Shown: one piece after another, positions 28,211 through 37,687 of the stretch
How positions within the stretch are numbered: the stretch's first letter is position 1
Layout of the letters: the number at the start of each line of letters is the position of its first letter
NCBI GenBank assembly: GCA_016869765.1
Contig: VGES01000035.1
Coordinates: 1-37,687 of the forward strand
Direction: 5' to 3'
DNA from: Alphaproteobacteria bacterium
GTDB lineage: Bacteria; Pseudomonadota; Alphaproteobacteria; SHVP01
DNA length: 37,687 nt
Translations under genes and position numbers: made by a program
The notes under the pieces: generated by a model
What the model was told of the DNA's origin: nothing
Database searches by the model: none
The model's input: only the letters and a program-made list of their open reading frames with translations

Positions 28211-29050
28211 CTAGGAATCCAGCCAAGCCGCGAACTTGATCGCACCAGCCGCGTAGTCGACAGCGCTGGTCTGCGGGTAGCGATAGACCTCGACGCCGGG
28301 GATCATCGCCGCAGTCTCCTCGAAACCGCCCTCGATCGCATCCATGGCCGCGGCCGTGTACAGCGTCGGCACCTTGAGCGCCGAATACTTGCGGCCCCCC
28401 GGGTTGGCTTGGAACGCCGCGATGTAGGCCAAGTGAAACGTATCGCGGCGGCGCAGCAGTTCGAGGGCGCGCGCATGGATATCGAGTGCGGGTGGCAGAT
28501 CGCGCACCCGCCGATGGGCGGTGTCGCGTTCGTAGTAGGGAAAGAACGTCAGCATGTCGCGCGCGGTCTGGAACGACCACATCATTTGCGCACCGGTGAA
28601 ATCGAACGGCGGCGCCTCGCGCAAATGGGCGACATAGGAGCGCGTCAACTCGGGCCTGAGGATGCCGATGCCGTCGAGGATCAACTTGTGGACGCGCTTG
28701 GGATAGCGCAACGCCACATCCATCACCGTGTGGCCACCGGTGTGGGTGCCATAGAGATCGGCCTCGGCGATCCCGAGCGCATCCAGGAACGCGACCAGTT
28801 TGTCGCCGAAGTATTCTATCGTCGGCGAGGGGTGCTGCGGGGCACACGAGTCGCCCTGGCCCAGGTTGTCCGGCGCGATCGCCCGGCGTGTCGTCCCCAT
28901 CGCTTCCGTCAGCGGGCTCAACGCCCGCCCGGGAAACGGCGACGCGTGCATCAGGATCAGCGGCCGGCGTCCGTTGCCCCGATGCTCCTCGCCGGCGGTG
29001 CGGTAGTGCACCTGGCCGATGTCGATGGTGGCGAAGCGACGCTTGAGCAT
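28211..29050 (-). CDS. Alpha/beta-hydrolase-fold protein with His at the nucleophile position (paralogue 3)
   Basis: This 279-residue protein is close to paralogue 2 along its whole length. It starts M-L-K-R-R-F-A-T-I-D-I-G and has 'LILMHASPFPGRAL', 'DNLGQGDSCAP' and the elbow G101-T-H103-T-G105 ('LYGTHTGGHTVMDVALRYP'). As in its paralogues, the nucleophilic Ser is His and no C-terminal His base is apparent. The ATG at 29050 is 17 nt after the thyX stop. The shared changes mean the substitution was in the common ancestor and has been kept, which argues for a selected function. Confidence 0.8.
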   Translation of the reverse strand: MLKRRFATIDIGQVHYRTAGEEHRGNGRRPLILMHASPFPGRALSPLTEAMGTTRRAIAPDNLGQGDSCAPQHPSPTIEYFGDKLVAFLDALGIAEADLYGTHTGGHTVMDVALRYPKRVHKLILDGIGILRPELTRSYVAHLREAPPFDFTGAQMMWSFQTARDMLTFFPYYERDTAHRRVRDLPPALDIHARALELLRRRDTFHLAYIAAFQANPGGRKYSALKVPTLYTAAAMDAIEGGFEETAAMIPGVEVYRYPQTSAVDYAAGAIKFAAWLDS

Positions 29051-29067
29051 GGCGGGGGCCTAGAAGC

Positions 29068-30009
29068 TCACTGTTCGCTGCGCTCCAGCGCCGCCATCAG
29101 TTCGCGCCACTCGCGTTTCGACAGCGCCGAGGATTCCTGCGTTACGGCTTCGCCGGCGATCAACCGCTTGACCACGTCGAGCGCTTTGGCCGACAGGCGC
29201 ACGCCCCCGAGGCCGTACTCGACGAACGCCTCGTAGGTGTGCGGCACCCAGCGCTGCAGCACGTCGAGCATGGCCTCGGCGTAGACGCGGATTTCGTACT
29301 GGGCGTGGGCATCGGCGCGCAGACTGAGGAAGTGCAGGAAATTGTGCAGGTTGGTCTTCCAGTACCATTGCGTGAAAAAATTGAGCGACAGGTTCATGCG
29401 CGCCAGCTCGCGTGCAAGCCCCTGTCGCGAGGGGTCACGCCGGTTTCCGGAGGAATCCGCGTTGAGCATCTCTTCATAGTGGGCGTAGGCGCGCGCCGAA
29501 TCCTCGCGGAGCAACGCCAGGACGCGCTCCGCCTCAGCCCCGGTCAGGACGTCCCCCCGCCCCTGGCGGTTGGTCGCCGACTGCGCCGCCAAGTGCTCGG
29601 CGGCCGGAATGTAGAACTCGTTGTCGAGGATCGAGTAGCGCGCCGAGTATTCGTTGACGTTGGCGGTGCGATGCCGGATCCACTGCCGCGCGACGAAAAT
29701 CGGCAGCTTCACGTGGAACTTGATCTCGGCCATCTCGAAGGGCGTCGTGTGGCGGTGGCGGATCAGATAGTTGATCAGCCCCTTGTCCTCCGAGATTCGC
29801 TTGGTGCCCTTGCCGTAGGAGACGCGGGCGGCCTGCACGACCGCGGCATCGTCCCCCATGTAGTCGACGACGCGGACGAAGCCGTGATCGAGCACCGGGA
29901 TCGCCTCGTAGAGAATCTCCTCGAGCGCCGGCACGGTGGCCCGGCGGGTCGTATGGGACTCCGCCCGCTGCGCCGCGATCTCTTGTCGTTGCTGGTCGCT
30001 GATCGGCAC
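29068..30009 (-). CDS. thyX: Flavin-dependent thymidylate synthase
   Basis: This 313-residue enzyme makes dTMP from dUMP with methylene-tetrahydrofolate and reduced FAD. The ThyX signature R-H-R-x7-S is seen as R112-H-R114 to Ser122 in '[16 protein letters not shown]'. Other family segments are '[14 protein letters not shown]', '[20 protein letters not shown]' and '[20 protein letters not shown]'. Length fits alphaproteobacterial ThyX. It heads a minus-strand run with three alpha/beta-hydrolase-fold genes and is divergent from the toxin-antitoxin module. Confidence 0.96.
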   Translation of the reverse strand: MPISDQQRQEIAAQRAESHTTRRATVPALEEILYEAIPVLDHGFVRVVDYMGDDAAVVQAARVSYGKGTKRISEDKGLINYLIRHRHTTPFEMAEIKFHVKLPIFVARQWIRHRTANVNEYSARYSILDNEFYIPAAEHLAAQSATNRQGRGDVLTGAEAERVLALLREDSARAYAHYEEMLNADSSGNRRDPSRQGLARELARMNLSLNFFTQWYWKTNLHNFLHFLSLRADAHAQYEIRVYAEAMLDVLQRWVPHTYEAFVEYGLGGVRLSAKALDVVKRLIAGEAVTQESSALSKREWRELMAALERSEQ

Positions 30010-30057
30010 GGTGGCCTCCTGCGCGCGACCTTAGCCAACCGACCCTGGAAAGACCAC

Positions 30058-30086
30058 TTGCCTGATATACGTCATTGACGTATAAT
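30058..30086 (+). promoter_or_regulatory. Toxin-antitoxin promoter with a 19-bp palindromic operator over the -10 box
   Basis: TTGCCT (30058-30063), a 17-nt spacer and a perfect TATAAT (30081-30086) form a strong promoter. A perfect palindrome, tatacgtca-t-tgacgtata (30066-30084), covers the spacer and enters the -10 box, a classical place for an autorepressor. Transcription should start at about 30092-30093, which is the toxin ATG itself, so the mRNA is probably leaderless. Confidence 0.75.
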
Positions 30087-30091
30087 GAGCG

Positions 30092-30373
30092 ATGGAGTTC
30101 GAATGGGACGAGCACAAGAGTGCCTCGACCCGGGCTCGTCGCGGCTTTGGATTCGACTACGTGGTGAGGGTGTTTCTCGACCCTGAACGAATCGACCGCG
30201 TGGACGACCGCCGCGACTATGGTGAGATTCGCTATCAGACGATCGGTCGCATCGGCGATCGAGTCTTCATGATTGCCTACACGGTTCGCGGCAAACGAAT
30301 CCGGATCATTTCAGCAAGGAGGGCGCATGACCACGAGGAAAGAACGTACCGTCAGGGTCAAACTCAGCGTTGA
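30092..30373 (+). CDS. brnT: BrnT family toxin
   Basis: This 93-residue protein matches BrnT, a RelE-fold ribonuclease toxin. Visible parts are 'FEWDEHKSASTRARRGFGFD', 'VFLDPERIDRVDDRRDYGEI', 'IGRIGDRVFMIAYTVRGKRI' and 'RIISARRAHDHEER'. BrnT toxins cleave mRNA and arrest growth until bound by their antitoxin. The ATG at 30092 lies 5 nt after the -10 box, with no room for a Shine-Dalgarno, so translation is probably leaderless. The 3' end overlaps the antitoxin gene by 47 bases. Confidence 0.9.
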   Translation: MEFEWDEHKSASTRARRGFGFDYVVRVFLDPERIDRVDDRRDYGEIRYQTIGRIGDRVFMIAYTVRGKRIRIISARRAHDHEERTYRQGQTQR

Positions 30374-30731
30374 CGGAACGTTGCGCCGTCGGGGTTCTAT
30401 GGGGGCAGCCGGCGGAGTCATCCGCTCGAAAGTCGACTACGCCAAGCTCGACTCGGCGGCGGCGTTCGCCCCGGACGCCGACACTCCGAAATTGACCGTG
30501 CGCGAATTGCAGGGGATGCGCCGCCCACGTGGCGAAGTCGTTTCCGATTCTGCCGCTATTCGCGCCCGCCTCCGAATGTCACAGGCCGCCTTCGCGGCCC
30601 TGTTTGGACTTAGCGTTCGCACCATCCAAGAATGGGAACAGGGCCGCCGGAGACCCGATGGCCCAGCGCGCGCCCTGCTCCGCGTCATCGAGCGGGAACC
30701 CGCCGCCGTCCGTCGCGCCCTGGCGAGTTGA
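30327..30731 (+). CDS. Xre-type helix-turn-helix antitoxin partner of BrnT
   Basis: This 134-residue protein has a C-terminal Xre helix-turn-helix: residues about 74-120 include 'IRARLRMSQAAFAALFGLSV' then R-T-I-Q-E-W-E-Q-G, as in HigA-type antitoxins. Its N-terminal 70 residues are basic then Ala/Asp-rich and probably bind the toxin. The ATG at 30327 has AAGGAGG upstream, a far stronger ribosome site than the toxin has, which would favour antitoxin excess. BrnT usually pairs with the ribbon-helix-helix BrnA, so this is a hybrid module. It is the likely repressor acting on the 30066-30084 palindrome. Confidence 0.85.
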   Translation: MTTRKERTVRVKLSVDGTLRRRGSMGAAGGVIRSKVDYAKLDSAAAFAPDADTPKLTVRELQGMRRPRGEVVSDSAAIRARLRMSQAAFAALFGLSVRTIQEWEQGRRRPDGPARALLRVIEREPAAVRRALAS

Positions 30732-30738
30732 GCAGCGC

Positions 30739-30767
30739 TTCAAAACCGCCAGCGCGCGACCTATATT
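30739..30767 (+). promoter_or_regulatory. Candidate ssrA promoter
   Basis: TTCAAA (30739-30744), a 17-nt spacer and TATATT (30762-30767) lie in the 40 bp between the antitoxin stop and the start of the tmRNA gene. The predicted start is near 30774, close to the first bases of the acceptor piece. Confidence 0.5.
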
Positions 30768-30770
30768 GAA

Positions 30771-31050
30771 GGGGCCGGGCAACCGGCTATGGCGATAAAC
30801 GCTGCGCGGAATAGGCGTTACGGACCCGGGGGCGGTACCCGGCGCCTCCACCACAAGCACCGTTGTCGACGGTGGTTGTGCTGGGGGCGAACTAGGATCG
30901 ACGTGCGTAGTAAAGGTTCAGTTTTCGCCCGGGATGATTCCTCCGTTATCGGGTCAATTCTAGAAGTGCCAACGATAACGAAATGGCGCTCGCTGCCTAA
31001 CTTTGTTGGGTAAGCGCGGTACGGGGGGCACCGGGCAACAGAAGCCCCCC
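30771..31050 (+). ncRNA. ssrA: Transfer-messenger RNA, circularly permuted two-piece type
   Basis: The acceptor piece comes first (about 30771-30853) and ends CGCCTCC-ACCA with a T-arm-like CCGGG/CCCGG stem. A processed spacer (30854-30882) follows, then the coding piece from 30883, starting GGGGGCG. The 7-bp acceptor stem GGGGGCG/CGCCTCC joins the two pieces and has a G3-U70 wobble, the alanine identity mark. The tag frame starts at GCC 30968 and ends at TAA 30998-31000, giving A-N-D-N-E-M-A-L-A-A. tmRNA rescues stalled ribosomes and tags the products for proteolysis. The permuted order is typical of alphaproteobacteria. Outer ends are approximate. Confidence 0.93.
31023..31050 (+). terminator. 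Hairpin at the end of the tmRNA gene
   Basis: GGGGGGC (31023-31029) and GCCCCCC (31044-31050) form a 7-bp stem, followed by a T/C-rich stretch (acttccttttcctt). It is probably the ssrA terminator. Part of the right arm may instead pair with the 5' GGGGC of the acceptor piece. Confidence 0.6.
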
Positions 31051-31099
31051 ACTTCCTTTTCCTTCGCGCCCGCGCCGACTAAGATCGGATCGAATCGGA

Positions 31100-31618
31100 A
31101 TGGCCTCGATGCGCGATCAATTCAACTACCACCAGATGGTCGATCGTTCGCTGCGCGGCGTCGTGCGCGAGGCGTTGTCGCTGGTCGCGCGCGACGGGCT
31201 GCGCGGCAACCACCACATGTACATCTCGTTCCGCACCGAATATGCGGGCGTCGTCCTGGCCGAGTACTTGCGCGCCAAGTACCCGAAGGAAATGACGATC
31301 GTGCTGCAGCACCAGTTCTGGGACCTGGACGTGCGCGAAGATGGCTTCGACCTGACGCTGTCCTTCAACAAGGTTCCCGAGCGCATCACCGTGCCGTTTG
31401 CGGCCATGACGGGTTTCGCCGACCCGAGCGTCCAGTTCGGCCTCCAGTTCCAAGGCGCCGAGCGCAGCGAGAATGACGACAAGGCGCCGGCAATGCCCAT
31501 CCCGCGTCCGGAAACCGCTACGAACGCCGCGGTCGAGAAGCTTGCCCCGCCGACACCACCGTCGCCTCCGCCAGCGGGCGAAAAGGTCGTCGCCCTCGAT
31601 CAGTTCCGGAAGAAGTAA
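31100..31618 (+). CDS. sspB: ClpXP adaptor protein SspB (alpha type)
   Basis: This 172-residue SspB-family protein has a substrate-binding domain at about residues 5-118 ('[20 protein letters not shown]', '[20 protein letters not shown]', '[20 protein letters not shown]') and a Pro-rich flexible tail. The tail ends in [10 protein letters not shown], the expected ClpX-docking segment. SspB tethers ssrA-tagged proteins to ClpXP. It lies 50 bp after the tmRNA gene on the same strand, linking the tag and its reader. The second codon Met (31112, M-R-D-Q-F-N-Y) is an alternative start. Confidence 0.92.
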   Translation: MASMRDQFNYHQMVDRSLRGVVREALSLVARDGLRGNHHMYISFRTEYAGVVLAEYLRAKYPKEMTIVLQHQFWDLDVREDGFDLTLSFNKVPERITVPFAAMTGFADPSVQFGLQFQGAERSENDDKAPAMPIPRPETATNAAVEKLAPPTPPSPPPAGEKVVALDQFRKK

Positions 31619-31721
31619 GACATCGCCATACGACGGCGCGGTGAGGGATTGCGGCCGCCCTCCCTCATCCCATCGCCAGGTCACGCACCGAGCCCACGGA
31701 GACGTACCACGAGGAATTGCC

Positions 31722-33343
<1,622 letters not shown>

Positions 33344-33347
<4 letters not shown>

Positions 33348-34771
33348 AGGTTCGGACAAAGCGAACGCGGCGGGAGAACGCGCCGGTCCTGCCGGACGTG
33401 CTCGCCGATGATCTCGACGTCGTGTTCTGTGGCAGCGCCGTGGGGGCCGCCTCGGCCAAGCGACGCGCTTACTACGCCGGCCCGGGGAACAAGTTCTGGC
33501 CGACGCTGGCCGAGATCGGGCTCACGGATCGGCCGTTGCGGCCGGAGGAGTACCCGCTCGTGCTCACCTACGGCGTCGGCCTCACCGACATGAACAAGAC
33601 CGAGGCCGGCGGCGACAGCGATCTCACGAGTGCGGCCGACGATCCCGCCGGTTTGCGCGCCAAGATCGAGCGTTACCGCCCACGCGCTCTGGCGTTCAAC
33701 GGGCTCCGTGCCGGCCGCGCCTTCCTCGGGCCGAGGGCCGCGATCGGTCGTCAGCGCGAACGAATCGGGGAGACCGCCATCTACGTCCTCCCCTCGACGT
33801 CCGGTATGGCGTCTGGCGCCTGGGATCCCGAACCCTGGCAGGCCATGGCGTCACACCTGCGACAGGCACGACGGTTTCGGCGGGATGAGCCTGACCTCTC
33901 CCGGCTGACCGATGTCGCCAAGGAGGACATGCGGGTCGCGCTCAATCGCCGGCTGTATCACCGCATCGGTCTCGACCTGCGCAAGAAGCGCGACGAGAGC
34001 GAGTTCGCCTCGCGCCCGACCTCCGCCGCCCAGCAACGGGCGCAGCAGAGTGCCGTCGCCGAGGCGATCGCGGCGTTCCTGGAGGGGCCTGGCCGATTCT
34101 GGCCGCGCCGGGCGGAGGCGTCGGAACTGGTCGCGGCGTTCTTCGCGCGCTACCCCGAACGCCCCGTCGCCGACAACGAGGGCGGCATCAAGCTCGCCGA
34201 CTCGCTATGGCTCTATGTGCTCGCCGGTCTGCTCGATCCACGATGGATCGTCGAAAGCGGCACGCACCGCGGCCACTCGTCGTGGATCTTGCGCACCGCC
34301 TGCCCGACCGCCGCGATCCACTGTTTCGACATCAGTTTCCGCAACTTGTCCTGGCGTGATCCCCGGATCCTCTATGGCGAGCATGATTGGACCGCGGCAA
34401 TGCTCGCCCCGCCCTCGCGTGATCGGGCGTTGTGCTATTTCGACGATCACATCAGCCACGCGCAACGTATCCGCGAGGCGAGCGAGCTCGGCTATCGTTG
34501 GCTGGTGCTGGACGACGACGTCGCCGCCTATCAATTGCACGCGACGGGGCACCCGCCGCTTCCCACCTGTTCGGTCATCGGCGACACGAGCCTTCGTGAT
34601 CGCGAGCGACTGACGTGGATGCGTCACGGGAAGCCGCAGCAGTGGACCATCGACCGGGCGGATATCGCCTCCGCGCGGCGATGCCTACGGCATCGCGCCC
34701 GCACGCCGGACCTGTCGCCGATCCTGCGATCACGACCGCAGTCGGGCATGGCCGTGGTCGAGTTACGGTGA
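33344..34771 (+). CDS. Mug-like DNA glycosylase fused to a methyltransferase-like domain
   Basis: This 475-residue protein starts at GTG 33344, overlapping the fumarase stop by 4 bases. Residues about 20-175 form a Mug/TDG-type uracil or mismatch DNA glycosylase domain: '[20 protein letters not shown]', '[20 protein letters not shown]', '[12 protein letters not shown]' and '[12 protein letters not shown]'. The E. coli Mug motif G-I-N-P-G is replaced by G-S-A-V-G, so the catalytic Asn is absent at that spot, as in a glycosylase subgroup I recall. Residues about 195-475 are unrelated: '[20 protein letters not shown]', '[13 protein letters not shown]' and '[16 protein letters not shown]' resemble a SAM-methyltransferase-like fold. 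No stop separates the halves. Domain functions are inferred, and the fusion is seen directly. Confidence 0.8.
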
Positions 34772-35415
34772 TCCTGCTCGATGGGCCTCTGCTCGTCGCT
34801 TACGCCGTGACGGCGGCGGCGACGGTCATTTCTCCCGGCCCCGATACGATCCTCATCCTGCGCCACGCCTTGGCGGGAGGACCGCGCCCGGGCCTGGCCG
34901 CGGTCGCCGGGGTCCAGCTCGGGATCGTCGTCCACACCGCAGCGGCCGCCCTTGGCCTCTCGCTTCTGATCGCCAGCGAGCCCCTGCTGTTTCGTGCGAT
35001 CGCCGTCGCCGGGGCGCTCTACCTCGGCTGGCTCGGCTATCAAGGACTGCGCGCCGGGCTCCTGGACCCGGCGAGCCTTGCCGGGGCGGTTTCGGTCAGC
35101 CGCACCCGCGCCGCCCGTGATGCCCTCGCCACGAACCTGCTCAACCCCAAGGTCATCGTGCTGTTCGTCGCCCTGCTGCCCAACTTCGTCCGCCCGGAAC
35201 TCGGGCAAGTGTGGCTGCAGCTCGCGTGGCTCGGGTTGATCCTGATCGCCATCAATTCAGCCTGGCAGGTGATGTTGGCCCTCGCCGCCGATCCCATCCG
35301 GCGCTGGCTCAGCCGGGCGCGGGTGCAACGGCTGGTCTCGTGGACGACCGGCGCCGTGCTGCTCGCTTTTGCCGTAGGCTTCCTCGTCGAACATGTGTTC
35401 GCCGCGCTGGCGTAA
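34768..35415 (+). CDS. LysE/RhtB family amino-acid exporter
   Basis: This 215-residue inner-membrane protein has about six hydrophobic helices. The LysE-family signature S-P-G-P-D is at residues 22-26 ('TVISPGPDTILILRHALAGG'), followed by 'AGVQLGIVVHTAAAALGLS', 'LGWLGYQGLRAG' and 'NLLNPKVIVLFVALLPNFV'. The family exports amino acids or related metabolites. The start is GTG 34768, overlapping the upstream stop by 4 bases (GTGA). The substrate cannot be told from sequence. Confidence 0.9.
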   Translation: MILLDGPLLVAYAVTAAATVISPGPDTILILRHALAGGPRPGLAAVAGVQLGIVVHTAAAALGLSLLIASEPLLFRAIAVAGALYLGWLGYQGLRAGLLDPASLAGAVSVSRTRAARDALATNLLNPKVIVLFVALLPNFVRPELGQVWLQLAWLGLILIAINSAWQVMLALAADPIRRWLSRARVQRLVSWTTGAVLLAFAVGFLVEHVFAALA

Positions 35416-35426
35416 GATCGAGCGCT

Positions 35427-36820
<1,394 letters not shown>

Positions 36821-36824
<4 letters not shown>

Positions 36825-37036
36825 AAAAACGTTCGGTCACGATCCAGGGCCACCCGACGAGCGTGTCGATCGAGGACGAGTTCTGGATGGCGCTGCAGGC
36901 CCTCGCCCGCGACCAGACGCGGACCATCAACGATCTCGTCGGCGAGATCGATGGAGCGCGCACGTCGGACACCAATCTGTCCAGCGCGATTCGCCTCTAC
37001 GTCCTGCGCGCGCTCCAGCGACGACGCACGGCCTAG
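36821..37036 (+). CDS. Small ribbon-helix-helix domain protein
   Basis: This 71-residue protein starts at ATG 36821, overlapping the fumC stop by 4 bases (ATGA). It has a basic strand 'MKKRSVTIQGHPTSVSIEDE', then two helices 'FWMALQALARDQTRTINDLV' and 'LSSAIRLYVLRALQRRR', matching the RHH_4-type ribbon-helix-helix family of small alphaproteobacterial proteins. It may bind DNA as a dimer; its target is unknown. Tight coupling with fumC suggests an operon regulator or a passenger. Confidence 0.8.
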
Positions 37037-37335
37037 ACCCCAGGTTCGTCGCGGGCTGAGGCGAGAACTGTTCGCGCACATCCTGCGGCTGATCGATGGA
37101 CTGCGACGAAGACCAGCCCCAGCGTAAGACCGAACGGGGCGAATGCGTCGTCACCACGGGAGAGGTGCGTCTGAATGACGATGGGAGAAAGAGCCAAATC
37201 GATGGATCAAACGTCGTTCGGGAGGTCGTACAGGGCGGAGGCAGCGGGAAACGGGTTGCCCGCCCATGGCTTCCCCGGAACCAGCCAGACTGCTATGGTT
37301 TGCACCGTTCCAGGGGTTCATCTGGGGAATGTCGG
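37037..37335. other. Intergenic region upstream of the amidohydrolase
   Basis: No gene, RNA or strong promoter is visible. The amidohydrolase frame stays open back to an ATG at 37096, but those 80 codons encode a low-complexity, charged sequence without family features, so they are not taken as coding. Confidence 0.5.
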
Positions 37336-37687
37336 ATGAAACCGCTTGTTGAGCGTTACCAGGTCATCGACACCGACACCCACCTTACCGAACCCTACGA
37401 TCTGTTCACGTCACGGGTGTCGGTTGCGACCTGGGGCGATCGGGTTCCGCACGTGCGCTGGAGCGAAACCGGACAGGAAGAAAGCTGGTTCTTCGGCAAC
37501 GAGCGGATCGCACCCGCGGCGGGATCGGCGATGGCCGGCTGGCGGGAGTACAACCCCGACAAGCCGAAACGGCTCTCCCAGGTCGATCCTGCCGCATACG
37601 ACGCCCGCGTCCGCCTCGAGCGCATGGACGAGTACGGTATCTACGCCCAGGTCATCTATCCCAACATCGGCGGCTTCGGCGGCGCCC
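37336..37687 (+). CDS. Amidohydrolase family metal-dependent hydrolase (3' end outside window)
   Basis: The frame from ATG 37336 is open to the right edge (117 codons), so the C-terminal part is missing. The start 'MKPLVERYQVIDTDTHLTEP' has the D-x-D-x-H metal-site strand of amidohydrolase-2 (PF04909-type) proteins, followed by 'RLERMDEYGIYAQVIYPNIG'. Such enzymes decarboxylate or hydrolyse small aromatic or heterocyclic acids. GGGGAAT precedes the ATG by 6 nt. The substrate is unknown. Confidence 0.85.
   Translation, partial: MKPLVERYQVIDTDTHLTEPYDLFTSRVSVATWGDRVPHVRWSETGQEESWFFGNERIAPAAGSAMAGWREYNPDKPKRLSQVDPAAYDARVRLERMDEYGIYAQVIYPNIGGFGGA

Noticed and set aside
33929-33940. Internal ATG as start of a separate methyltransferase-like gene
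   Set aside because: AAGGAGG lies only about 2 nt before this ATG, too close to act as a Shine-Dalgarno, and no stop codon separates it from the glycosylase domain. A fusion is the simpler reading.
37096-37335. In-frame N-terminal extension of the amidohydrolase from an ATG at 37096
   Set aside because: The 80 extra codons have no family similarity, and the D-T-D-T-H metal strand normally lies within about 20 residues of the start, as it does from 37336.

Overview
The window looks like a chromosomal segment of a high-GC alphaproteobacterium, probably Rhodospirillales-like; this is inferred from gene content, not from a marker-gene search. The supporting features are a circularly permuted two-piece tmRNA, an alpha-type SspB adaptor, a flavin-dependent ThyX thymidylate synthase, the mreBCD-mrdA-rodA cluster, an hflK-hflC-DUF2065-degP cluster and an alphaproteobacterial REP-like intergenic repeat. 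Most of the window is housekeeping DNA. The two ends and a few junctions are accessory.

Positions 1-7200 are accessory. They hold two family-5 solute-binding proteins on the minus strand (one cut by the left edge), a triple 19-bp repeat, an insertion-sequence-like double repeat, a secreted dienelactone-hydrolase-like protein, and a divergent tandem pair of acyl-CoA-dehydrogenase-fold flavin monooxygenases. The first monooxygenase carries one in-frame amber codon where its paralogue has Trp. A transposase remnant closes this part.

Positions 7231-12874 hold tRNA-Lys(CTT) and, on the minus strand, the cell-elongation operon mreB-mreC-mreD-mrdA-rodA. Positions 12925-18801 hold branched-chain amino-acid synthesis: ilvI-ilvH-ilvC-DUF924 in one run, then leuA. 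The leuA Shine-Dalgarno lies in a perfect 10-bp inverted repeat whose other arm falls in Val/Leu codons of a possible leader peptide. Positions 18952-26095 hold miaA, a divergent serB, the degP-DUF2065-hflC-hflK membrane-quality-control group, and a divergent mrp/apbC ATPase.

Positions 26096-30009 hold a REP-like repeat, a short gene remnant, and a minus-strand run of thyX followed by three tandem alpha/beta-hydrolase paralogues. All three have His where the nucleophilic Ser should be, and they appear to lack the usual C-terminal catalytic His. Positions 30058-31618 are a stress and quality-control island on the plus strand. It contains a BrnT-type toxin that is probably leaderless under a 19-bp palindromic operator, an Xre-type (not BrnA-type) antitoxin, permuted ssrA with tag ANDNEMALAA, and sspB, the adaptor that delivers such tagged proteins to ClpXP.

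Positions 31722-37036 form a compact plus-strand operon: class I fumarase, a Mug-like DNA glycosylase fused to a methyltransferase-like domain, a LysE-type exporter, class II fumarase FumC and a small ribbon-helix-helix protein. Three of the four junctions are 4-base start/stop overlaps. An amidohydrolase-family gene runs off the right edge.
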